DNA of 12,095 nucleotides. Origin: Chloroflexota bacterium. Lineage in GTDB: Bacteria; Chloroflexota; Limnocylindria; Limnocylindrales; CSP1-4. The stretch is taken from NCBI GenBank assembly GCA_025355255.1, contig JANYAA010000465.1:1-12095 (forward strand). The letters run 5' to 3'. A program made the translations under genes and the position numbers. This document shows positions 1 to 6,219 of this stretch, piece after piece. The stretch's first letter is position 1, and each line of letters opens with the position of its first letter. Under the pieces are notes generated by a model. The model saw only the letters and a list, made by a program, of their open reading frames with translations, had not been told where the DNA came from and did not search any database.

Positions 1-767
1 CGCACCACGGCGGAGCGAAGTGCGCCATCGACATAGCGCTGCACGACATGGTGGGCAAGCGTCTGGGCCTGCCGCTACGCGACGTGCTGGGCCTCCATGG
101 CGACATCACGCCCACCGACTTCACGCTGGGCATCGATGAGCCGCACGTGGTGGCCGCCAGGGCCAAGCGCGCGGGCGACTTCCCGGCGCTCAAGATCAAG
201 GTTGGCGGCGCAGACGATCTGGCGACGCTTGAGGCGGTCCGCAGGGTGTACGCCGGGCCTATCCGCGTGGATGCCAATACCGGCTGGACGCCCGAGGGCG
301 CGGTTGCCCTGCTCCCCGAACTGGTGCGTCTGGGCGTGGTCCTCGTGGAGCAGCCGTTTCCGGCCCACCGCCTGGACTGGCTGCGCGACCTTCAGGCGGT
401 GTCCCCGCTGCCGATCATCGCTGACGAGAGCGCGGTGACCATTGAGGATCTCGACGGCCTCGTGGGCGTCGTGGCCGGCGTCAACGTCAAGCTTGCCAAG
501 GTGGGAGGCGTCGGCCCGGCCAGGCGCATGCTCGAGCGCGCGCGCGCCCTCGGCTTCCGCACGTTTCTGGGCTGTATGGAGGAGACCTCGATTGTGATCG
601 CGGCGTCCGCTGCTGTGTCCCAGCTAGCCGAGTGGGCTGATCTGGACGGCTGTCTGCTGCTGGCAGATGACCCAGTTGGGGGCCTCTCCATCGGTCCTGA
701 CAAGCGCTGGATCCTGCCCGACGCACCCGGCCTGGGGCTCACGCTGAAGCCCGGCAGCCTGTCCTGA
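1..767 (+). CDS. Dipeptide epimerase, enolase superfamily (5' truncated)
   Basis: The frame is open from base 3, so the start lies outside the window; 254 codons before the stop are visible. The protein is the barrel domain of a muconate-lactonizing-subgroup enolase-superfamily enzyme, most like L-Ala-D/L-Glu epimerase, which interconverts epimers of murein-derived dipeptides in the cytosol. Counting from the Met at 48, the visible motifs are K49-I-K51 (acid/base pair), D75 in DANTGW, E101 in VEQPF and D126 in ADES (Mg2+ ligands), and K148 in VNVKLAKVGG (opposite-face base). The DLDG / ADDPVGG stretch at 198-212 matches the Asp-rich substrate-specificity loop of dipeptide epimerases. The N-terminal capping domain, which sets specificity, is missing, so another dipeptide or an o-succinylbenzoate synthase-like role cannot be excluded. 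The AIDIALHD segment before residue 1 is typical of the family. Chemistry class is sure; substrate is inferred. Confidence 0.9.
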   Translation, partial: HHGGAKCAIDIALHDMVGKRLGLPLRDVLGLHGDITPTDFTLGIDEPHVVAARAKRAGDFPALKIKVGGADDLATLEAVRRVYAGPIRVDANTGWTPEGAVALLPELVRLGVVLVEQPFPAHRLDWLRDLQAVSPLPIIADESAVTIEDLDGLVGVVAGVNVKLAKVGGVGPARRMLERARALGFRTFLGCMEETSIVIAASAAVSQLAEWADLDGCLLLADDPVGGLSIGPDKRWILPDAPGLGLTLKPGSLS

Positions 768-1047
768 CACGGTTCCCTGCGGAGCGCATCCACAGGTTTC
801 GACCGAGAGTCTCCGGCTGTCCACCAACCGTGGGGGGCTGTGGACAACTCGGTTGGACACTTCGTGGAGAAGCCACTTCCGCAGAGCCCCGGCCGTCCCT
901 AGGATGACGCGAGTCGCCGCCTGAGGGGAGATCCGGGGGAGCTCCTGGCGGAGGACGGATTACCGGGCTGATGACGGTGCTGACGGCACGCCGCGCCGCG
1001 CCACCGCGGGCCCACGCATGCCCAAGAGGGAGAGGAGACCCGTATCG
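768..1047. other. Intergenic region with small inverted repeats and DnaA-box-like 9-mers
   Basis: No credible gene is seen between the epimerase stop and the next ribosome binding site; ATGs at 903 and 971 give a 6-codon frame and a shadow frame. The region holds an inverted repeat CCAACCG (824-830) / CGGTTGG (850-856) and an alternative pairing TGTCCA (818-823) / TGGACA (841-846). TGTGGACAA at 839-847 is the exact complement of TTGTCCACA, the DnaA-box form used in high-GC actinobacteria. Weaker matches (7 of 9) lie at 786-794 and 817-825. It may act as a terminator for the epimerase or a protein-binding region; function is unproven. Confidence 0.3.
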
Positions 1048-1386
1048 ATGCTGCCCGCCGGCCCCGTCGTACCTGCCATGTCCGTCGCAGCGTTGGCCGC
1101 GTCACCTGAGGCCGTCGCCTTTGTGCGCTTCTGCTACCAGCGTCGGCGTGTTGGGTGGCCCGAGCTGTATGACGAGATGTGCCTCGTGGCGACCCGCGGG
1201 CTGTTCCGCGGCATGGGGCACGAGGCCCTGGCAGAGGTCGGTGTGGGGTTCAGCCTCTTTGAGACCCCGCGGCTGGCACAGCTGGTCGCCCAAATCGTGG
1301 GCGAGGAGCAGGCGGCGCGGCGTGCGGCCAGGGCCGCGGTTGTTGACGGCATGCGATGTGACGCCGGAGCGACCGTCGCGGCATAG
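1048..1386 (+). CDS. Conserved-looking small hypothetical protein
   Basis: This encodes 112 residues with no enzymatic motif I recognise. The core, EAVAFVRFCYQRRRVGWPELYDEM followed by a Gly-rich FRGMGHEALAEVGVGFSL and LAQLVAQIV, reads as a compact helical soluble domain, with an Arg/Ala-rich tail (EEQAARRAARAA). I have an impression of similar proteins in Chloroflexota genomes but cannot verify it. I chose the ATG at 1048 because a good Shine-Dalgarno stretch (GGGAGAGGAG, 1027-1036) lies 11 nt upstream. The earlier in-frame ATG at 1018 has no such site and would add ten basic residues; the ATG at 1078 is a third option. It stands alone on this strand, 280 bp after the epimerase, and faces the small gene at 1497-1733. 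No signal peptide or membrane segment is visible. Function unknown. Confidence 0.65.
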   Translation: MLPAGPVVPAMSVAALAASPEAVAFVRFCYQRRRVGWPELYDEMCLVATRGLFRGMGHEALAEVGVGFSLFETPRLAQLVAQIVGEEQAARRAARAAVVDGMRCDAGATVAA

Positions 1387-1389
1387 CGC

Positions 1390-1497
1390 AAGCTCCCCAT
1401 TCCGAGGTGCTGCGGTGTCGCTGACAAGGGGGTCCGGTCGGATATCGGCCAGCGGCGGGTGAACCGGGATCGCCCGTGCAGCACCTGGACGGAGCTT
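1390..1497 (+). other. Nested inverted repeats between convergent genes (possible terminator or structured RNA)
   Basis: Three nested pairings and one small hairpin can be drawn on the + strand. P1 is AAGCTCC 1390-1396 with GGAGCTT 1491-1497. P2 is AGGTGCTG 1405-1412 with CAGCACCT 1479-1486. P3 is 1416-1423 with 1450-1457 (8 bp, two G-U pairs). P4 is CGGG 1465-1468 with CCCG 1473-1476. Together they give a branched fold that fills the gap between two convergent genes. The G-U pairs in P3 favour the + strand transcript. It could be a shared terminator region, a 3' UTR fold, or chance in GC-rich DNA. No T-run follows. Confidence 0.25.
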
Positions 1498-1733
1498 CAG
1501 GCGCGGATGCGCCGCCGCGCCATCTCGCCCTCGATCTGCCGTTCCGCTTCCACGTAGCGGTCGATCTGATCGCGTAGCTGGTTCGCCTCAGGTGTGTAGA
1601 GGTGCACCTGCTGCTGCAGGATGTAGGACAGCCGCCTGCTGGTCATCCGGACATGGTCCAGGTTCTTCATCAGCACGAGCGGATCCATCGACGCGAGGTC
1701 GGACGGGGGGTACATCTCGTTCATCGCCACCAT
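1497..1733 (-). CDS. Small helical hypothetical protein
   Basis: This encodes 78 residues that look like a genuine soluble protein. There is a short acidic/Pro N-terminus (NEMYPPSDLASMDP), then one long amphipathic helical stretch (LVLMKNLDHVRMTSRRLSYILQQQVHLY), a break at TPEAN, and a second charged helix (QLRDQIDRYVEAERQIEGEMARRR). This is suggestive of a helical hairpin or short coiled coil. No known catalytic or metal-binding motif is seen. Starts at 1733, 1724 and 1715 are all Met in frame and none has a strong Shine-Dalgarno site, so the N-terminus is uncertain. It lies 78 bp downstream of the DNA methyltransferase on the same strand and may be co-transcribed with it. It is not recognisable as a restriction enzyme. 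Function unknown. Confidence 0.55.
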   Translation of the reverse strand: MVAMNEMYPPSDLASMDPLVLMKNLDHVRMTSRRLSYILQQQVHLYTPEANQLRDQIDRYVEAERQIEGEMARRRIRA

Positions 1734-1811
1734 GCTAGCCCAACCGGGACGGCGCCCGCGTGGCGTTTGGCGCAGCTGAGCGGACCGCGGGGGACAGCCC
1801 AGGTCCGTGTC

Positions 1812-3215
1812 CTAAAGGGCGCGCAGCCTCCGCGGCGGCCAGGTCCAGTCGACGGGCACGTCTGCCGCGGCGAGGGCGCGTCGGCGGCCGGCCTCCGTTG
1901 CGCCAAGGACAAGAATCCGGTCCGTCTTGGTGGCCTGGCCCGCCTCGGCGCCCCAAAGTCGGGTCATCTTCCGGTTGGCCGCCACGTCGTCGCGCACGAG
2001 CCCCGCGAGGCGGAACCCGGCCGGGTACGCCGCCTCCTCCCACACCCGCTCTGCAAGACCCAGCCCTGTCGTTGACGGCTTGCCGCGGTCGGTCTCGACA
2101 TCGCCGATGACCATCACCGCGATGCCGTCGTCCGTCAGCGCTGGTCGCAGGTCAGAGAGCACGTCGCGCAGGAAGCCAACATAGGCGTCGGGCTGGTGCG
2201 CCTGATCCAGCGACGCGTCGATGGCGTTGGCGTCGAAGCCCAGGAGCCAGGTGCGAAGCCAGTTGTAGTATCCGTATTTCAGAACCCGCAGGTAGGGCGG
2301 CGACGTGACGACGAGCCGAGCTCGATCTCCCAGTCCGCGCTCCCGAAGCGCTTGGCGGGACCTTCGGCCGGCCGTGCGCGCATCCCCGAGGAGTGCGATC
2401 CCTGTGATCGCTGGCAGTGGCTGGCGATACAGGCGATCAAGCTTGGCCGAAAGCGACGCGAAGGCGTCACGCTCAGGCGACGCATAGCCGGTTCGCTCTA
2501 CAAACGCCCGCACATAGCGGGGCGCCATGCTGAAGGTGTTGGGCATCACCGTGGAAAGGTAGGCGGGCGTCTTGCCGTGAAGGATGCCGGCGATGGACGC
2601 GGCGAGGAAGCGGTCCACACGATCGTCCAGCCGGAGATGCGAGCGCAGGTGCGCCACCTGGCCAAGCGTGACAGGGTGGAACGCCACGGCTACCTCGTCG
2701 GGCAGCGTCTCGTCGCGCGCGCCTGGGCCTCCGCCGCTGCCGGCCCGCGGAATGAACGACGAGGGGTGGCCCGGCCGGAGCCCCGCCTGACGCCCGATGG
2801 CCGTCCAGGCGTCGGCGTCGGCGAGCCAGCCAAGGCGCAGCGCGAGCAGCCGCGTCCGCGCCTCGACGGCTGTCGCAGGATCCAGCTTGGCTGCCGTCAG
2901 CACATGGGCAAGCGGGTTGAGATCGTTGCCGATGCCGATACGCCCCTCTGCGGCCGCCTGGACGGGCGCCGTGCCGCGACCGGAGAACGGGTCCAGCACC
3001 ACGTCGCCGGGCCGGCTGTAGCGGGCGATAAAGGCGTGGGCGAGGGCCGCCGGAAAGCTCGCGAGATACGAGCACATCGGGTGGAGGCTGTGACCCCAGA
3101 GGCGCTGCTGGTCCTTCCAGTCCGCCTCGAGGGCAAGCGTCGGCAGCGCGCTCGGCAGCTGCAGCGCAAGCTGGCGAGTCGTGGACGCGTGCGATCGACC
3201 GACTGTGTCGGGCAT
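1812..3215 (-). CDS. Orphan DNA methyltransferase (SPPY-type, N4-cytosine or N6-adenine)
   Basis: This is a 467-residue AdoMet-dependent DNA amino-methyltransferase. Residues 42-63 (HSLHPMCSYLASFPAALAHAFI) resemble motif X. DPFSGRGT at 75-82 is the AdoMet-binding motif I, followed by an acidic motif II in GNDLNP (96-101). A region of about 200 residues (e.g. HGKTPAYLSTVMPNTFSMAPRY, 213-234) is the probable target-recognition part. TSPPY at 304-308 is catalytic motif IV, and GIAVMVIGDV (364-373) is a later strand. SPPY favours N4-cytosine methylation but does not prove it. The order X-I-recognition-IV is alpha-class-like, unlike the beta-class order of many SPPY enzymes. No restriction endonuclease gene is adjacent, so it is probably an orphan with a regulatory, repair-related or defensive role. 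I start at 3215 because GAGG (3223-3226) lies 7 nt upstream; the longer frame from 3269 adds an Arg-rich leader with no clear Shine-Dalgarno site. Confidence 0.88.
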   Translation of the reverse strand: MPDTVGRSHASTTRQLALQLPSALPTLALEADWKDQQRLWGHSLHPMCSYLASFPAALAHAFIARYSRPGDVVLDPFSGRGTAPVQAAAEGRIGIGNDLNPLAHVLTAAKLDPATAVEARTRLLALRLGWLADADAWTAIGRQAGLRPGHPSSFIPRAGSGGGPGARDETLPDEVAVAFHPVTLGQVAHLRSHLRLDDRVDRFLAASIAGILHGKTPAYLSTVMPNTFSMAPRYVRAFVERTGYASPERDAFASLSAKLDRLYRQPLPAITGIALLGDARTAGRRSRQALRERGLGDRARLVVTSPPYLRVLKYGYYNWLRTWLLGFDANAIDASLDQAHQPDAYVGFLRDVLSDLRPALTDDGIAVMVIGDVETDRGKPSTTGLGLAERVWEEAAYPAGFRLAGLVRDDVAANRKMTRLWGAEAGQATKTDRILVLGATEAGRRRALAAADVPVDWTWPPRRLRAL

Positions 3216-3301
3216 TCCCGGGCCTCGACGGTGCTCGCGGCGGGTGTGTCGCGTGCGGGGGCGGAGCATACCACCGCGGAATCGGCCGGCGCGGCCCGAC
3301 C

Positions 3302-3319
3302 TGAGTCAGCGCTGGCTCA
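3302..3319. repeat. Imperfect 18-nt palindrome upstream of methyltransferase
   Basis: TGAGTCAGCGCTGGCTCA is self-complementary apart from one T/G position. It sits about 87 bp upstream of the methyltransferase start and shares a GAGTCAG half with the palindrome at 3395-3410. A protein-binding site is possible; no promoter elements are clear enough to call. Confidence 0.25.
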
Positions 3320-3356
3320 CGCGGAGGTCCGGCGTGCGCGGTTCGCGCCGTGAAGC

Positions 3357-3385
3357 TCCCGCCCGGGCGCTGAAACCGGGCGGGA
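3357..3385 (-). terminator. Perfect GC hairpin downstream of the acyltransferase/synthetase gene
   Basis: TCCCGCCCGG (3357-3366) pairs perfectly with CCGGGCGGGA (3376-3385) across a 9-nt loop. On the - strand it lies 24 bp after the stop of the large fusion gene and ahead of the methyltransferase. It would fit a transcription terminator, but there is no T-run on either side, so pausing or Rho-assisted termination is the more likely mode. Confidence 0.45.
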
Positions 3386-3394
3386 CCCAATCCC

Positions 3395-3410
3395 GAGTCA
3401 GGTCTGACTC
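3395..3410. repeat. Perfect 16-nt inverted repeat at the gene end
   Basis: GAGTCA (3395-3400) and TGACTC (3405-3410) flank a GGTC loop and overlap the stop codon of the fusion gene by two bases. Together with the stronger hairpin at 3357-3385 it may form a two-stem 3' end. Alternatively it and the palindrome at 3302-3319 may be a pair of operator sites, since both carry GAGTCAG. Confidence 0.3.
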
Positions 3411-6132
3411 AAGAGGTGCCACGACTCCGGCGCGGCGCCTCGATGCGCACCCGCGCGTCCACCACCACTGCGCCCTCGGCGAGCACGACGACCGGGTTGC
3501 AGTCGATCTCGACGATCTCGGGATGCGCTTCAACCATCGCGCTCACCCGCAGGAGCACGCCCTCGAGGGCCCCGACATCAGCGCGCGACGCCGTTCGGTA
3601 GCCCTCCAGCAGCGGATACATTGCCAACGATCGGAGCATTTCGCCGGCATCGCGGTCCGTCAGCGGCGTGATCCGCACGGCAACGTCCTTGAGCATCTCC
3701 ATCTCAGAATCGCCAGCGCCACAAGCGATGACCGGGCCGAAGAGGCGGTCGTGGACGACGCCCACGAGCATCTCGGTCCCCTGCGGGACCATGCGCTGAA
3801 CCAGCCACCGCTCAACGGGGTGGCCAGCGGCGGCAAGTTCTGCCTCCATGGTCTCGGCGGCCCGGCGCACCTCGGCCGCGCCTTCCAGGCCAAGGACGAC
3901 GGCCCGGGCCTCGCGCTTGCGGACGATGCCCGTCGCCACGGCCTTGAGTGCCACAGGACCGCCCAGTTCGTCCGCGGCCGTTCCTGCCTCCATCGGCGAT
4001 GCAGCAAGCCGCCAGTCTGCGACACTGATGCCGTAGCAGCCGAGCAGCGCAGCTGCCTCGTCCGGTCGCAGCCAGCGGGAGCGGTCGGCGCCGTCGCCAA
4101 CCTCCGCAAGCGCGCGGGCCAGTACGCGCGCCGCGTCGTCCTCGCGGACATCGGCAAAGACTGGCACGTTGCCCTCCGGGGCCATGCGCCACTCGGCATA
4201 GCGGACGGCATGGGCGAGGGCGCGCGCCGCCTCCTCGGGGAACGTGAAGGCCGGCACCCGAAGCGACGGGCTGCGCAGTTCGGCGGGTCCGCCTTCGGCC
4301 GACATGAAGACGGTCAGCACAGGTTTCGGCCGGTCAAGCGACGCCACGGCCCCATGGATTGCCGCGGCCACGTCGCTGCTTGACGCGCCAAGCGGCGGCA
4401 CAAACAGGACGATAAGGGCGTGGATCTCCTCGCACCCGGCCAGGATGCGGATGGCCTGCCCGTAGGCCTCAGGCGGCGCGTCCACCGTGTCCACAGGGTT
4501 GTCCAGCGTCGCCATCGCCGGCAGGCATTCGGCCAGCGCTCGGCGCGCAGCCTCCGGAATGGGTGGGACCACCAGCCCGCCCGCCTCGCACGCATCGGCC
4601 GCCAGGATGCCGGGGCCGCCGCCGTTGGTCAGGATGGCCACGCCGCGTCCTAGCGGCAGCGGCTGGTTGGCAAGCAGCGAGGCCACGTCGAAGAACTCGG
4701 ACAGCGTGTCCGTCCGCACGACCCCAGCCTGGCGAAACAGCGCGTCCACGGTGACGTCCGATGCGCCAATGCGCGCACCGGTGTGCGACAGCGTGGCTCG
4801 GGCGCCTGCCGCGGACCGCCCGCTCTTGACCGCAATGATCGGCTTGGTGCGGCCCACGCGCCGCGCGATTCGCGAGAACTTGCGCGGGTTGCCCACGGAC
4901 TCCAGATACAGCGCGATCACGCTGCAAGCCGGGTCCGCCTCCCAGTACTGGAGGAAGTCGTTGCCCGAGAGGTCGGCCTTGTTGCCGATGGAGATAAAGC
5001 TCGACAGGCCAAGACCCAGCCGGTTGGCGTGCTCGATGATCGCAAGGCCAAGCGCGCCGCTCTGCGAGAGGAACCCCACGCGCCCATCGATGGGCAGGGT
5101 GGGGGAGAACGTGGCGTTGAGCCGCACGTCGGGCTCAAGGTTGATAACGCCCATACAGTTTGGCCCAACCAGGCGCATCCCCGCGCCGCGACAAGCTGCC
5201 ACAAGCTCACGCTGGCGGGCCGCGCCCTCCGGTCCCGTCTCGGCAAAGCCCGATGACACGACAACCACCGTCTTCACCCCCTTGGCTGCGCACTCGTGGA
5301 CGGCCCCGATGGTGACGTCCGCCGGCAGCGCGATGAGCGCGAGGTCCACCGGCCCCGGAACGGCCCCCACAGACCGGTACGCTGCCACCGACTGCACGAC
5401 GTCGGCGTTGACGTTGACGGGGTAAACCGGCCCTGTGAAGCCGCTGCTCACGAGGTTGTGGAAGAGCTCCCCGCCCACGGTGCCGCGCTGACGGGACGCG
5501 CCGATGACGGCAACCGATGTCGGATGGAGCAGCGCCCGAACGGCCGCAGCGGCGGCGACCTGCTCGCGGCGCTCAAAGCGCTGCCGCACCTCCCCGCTGA
5601 GCTCGGTGGGGAATTCCACGCCGATGGACCCGGGCTCGGAGCGCAGCCGGAGCGGGAAGCCGCTGGCCCGGAAGACGTCGAGCATCTTGGCGTTCTCGAG
5701 GAGGACCTCCGCGAGGAACGTGGTGATGCCGGCTGCGTTGGCCCGCCGCGCAAGCGCTTCCAGCAGCAGCGTGGCCACGCCCAGACCCTGCCACTCGTCG
5801 GCCACCACGAAGGCGGCTTCGGCTGTCGTTCGGTCGATGTAGAGGTAGTTGCCGTTGCCGATGACGTGGGTGACGCCGCCAACCTCGGTTTCCGCCACCA
5901 GCGAGCAGTCACGGGGGTCTTCCAGCACGGCCCACTTGCGCGCGCGGGCTTCCAGATCACCGCCGACGCTGGCAAACCGCAGGCGGCGCGACTCTGGGTC
6001 CAACGCCTCAAGGAACGCCAAGATAGTCGGGACGTCTGACTCCGCTGCGTCACGGATCCGGATGGAGGAGCCGTCGCGCAGGATCGTGTCGCGCGACGCG
6101 TCCCGGCTTGCCGCAGGGGTGAAGCGCTCCAC
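3409..6132 (-). CDS. GNAT acyltransferase fused to ADP-forming acyl-CoA synthetase (Pat-like)
   Basis: This encodes 907 residues. The N-terminal GNAT domain (about 22-180) has an acetyl-CoA loop W-Q-G-L-G-V-A near 114-120. It is followed by a CoA-binding Rossmann domain (VAVIGAS, 207-213; VGPNCMGV, 322-329), a succinyl-CoA-ligase-like domain (FLSQSGA, 354-360; SHTGARIG, 449-456) and a C-terminal ATP-grasp domain (about 685-900; GPVALK 725-730, VEIDCNPV 874-881). Pat enzymes of this architecture acetylate catalytic lysines of acyl-CoA synthetases using acetyl-CoA. E. coli PatZ has GNAT at the C-terminus; N-terminal GNAT, as here, is reported in actinobacterial Pat. H450 sits where ADP-forming synthetases carry the phosphohistidine, so synthetase activity may remain. 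However, the ATP-grasp motifs usually HKxDxGGV and GGxxVE read RKREARAV (738-745) and GDSEME (807-812). The start is GTG 6132: AAGGAGG (6137-6143) lies 4 nt upstream, and the longer open frame runs antisense to the deacetylase. It is divergent from that deacetylase. Confidence 0.9.
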   Translation of the reverse strand: MERFTPAASRDASRDTILRDGSSIRIRDAAESDVPTILAFLEALDPESRRLRFASVGGDLEARARKWAVLEDPRDCSLVAETEVGGVTHVIGNGNYLYIDRTTAEAAFVVADEWQGLGVATLLLEALARRANAAGITTFLAEVLLENAKMLDVFRASGFPLRLRSEPGSIGVEFPTELSGEVRQRFERREQVAAAAAVRALLHPTSVAVIGASRQRGTVGGELFHNLVSSGFTGPVYPVNVNADVVQSVAAYRSVGAVPGPVDLALIALPADVTIGAVHECAAKGVKTVVVVSSGFAETGPEGAARQRELVAACRGAGMRLVGPNCMGVINLEPDVRLNATFSPTLPIDGRVGFLSQSGALGLAIIEHANRLGLGLSSFISIGNKADLSGNDFLQYWEADPACSVIALYLESVGNPRKFSRIARRVGRTKPIIAVKSGRSAAGARATLSHTGARIGASDVTVDALFRQAGVVRTDTLSEFFDVASLLANQPLPLGRGVAILTNGGGPGILAADACEAGGLVVPPIPEAARRALAECLPAMATLDNPVDTVDAPPEAYGQAIRILAGCEEIHALIVLFVPPLGASSSDVAAAIHGAVASLDRPKPVLTVFMSAEGGPAELRSPSLRVPAFTFPEEAARALAHAVRYAEWRMAPEGNVPVFADVREDDAARVLARALAEVGDGADRSRWLRPDEAAALLGCYGISVADWRLAASPMEAGTAADELGGPVALKAVATGIVRKREARAVVLGLEGAAEVRRAAETMEAELAAAGHPVERWLVQRMVPQGTEMLVGVVHDRLFGPVIACGAGDSEMEMLKDVAVRITPLTDRDAGEMLRSLAMYPLLEGYRTASRADVGALEGVLLRVSAMVEAHPEIVEIDCNPVVVLAEGAVVVDARVRIEAPRRSRGTS

Positions 6133-6136
6133 GGGT

Positions 6137-6143
6137 CCTCCTT
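6137..6143 (-). promoter_or_regulatory. Ribosome binding site deciding the GTG start of the fusion gene
   Basis: AAGGAGG on the - strand, 4 nt before GTG at 6132-6130, is a near-perfect anti-Shine-Dalgarno match. It rules out the very long upstream extension of this reading frame (to 7383), which would lie antisense to the deacetylase gene. Confidence 0.8.
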
Positions 6144-6198
6144 GTCGCGCGGCAGTCGTGGCCGCCAAACCACCGCAATCGTACGCGCTGGCCTGCGT

Positions 6199-6210
6199 CA
6201 CTCTAGAGTG
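6199..6210. promoter_or_regulatory. 12-bp perfect palindrome in the divergent promoter region
   Basis: CACTCTAGAGTG is a perfect palindrome in the 87-bp gap between the divergent acyltransferase and deacetylase genes, ending 9 bp before the deacetylase ATG. TAGAGT (6204-6209) inside it resembles a -10 element placed for a leaderless or very short leader on the + strand; no Shine-Dalgarno site is seen there. TACGAT on the - strand (6178-6183) could be a -10 for the acyltransferase. A shared operator is plausible but not shown. Confidence 0.35.
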
Positions 6211-6219
6211 AACAGCGCC

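Noticed and set aside
1018..1047. ATG 1018 as start of the 122-codon version of the small hypothetical
   Set aside because: No Shine-Dalgarno site precedes it, whereas GGGAGAGGAG precedes the in-frame ATG 1048; still possible.
3216..3269. Longer N-terminus of the methyltransferase from ATG 3269
   Set aside because: The added 18 residues are Arg-rich with no domain character, and GAGG with a 7-nt spacer supports ATG 3215.
2196..3353. Long + strand open frame of 385 codons
   Set aside because: It is antisense to the methyltransferase with its intact motifs; its own translation is Arg-rich with no recognisable domain.
3181..4383. Long + strand open frame of 400 codons
   Set aside because: It spans the methyltransferase leader and the ATP-grasp end of the fusion gene on the opposite strand; composition is shadow-like.
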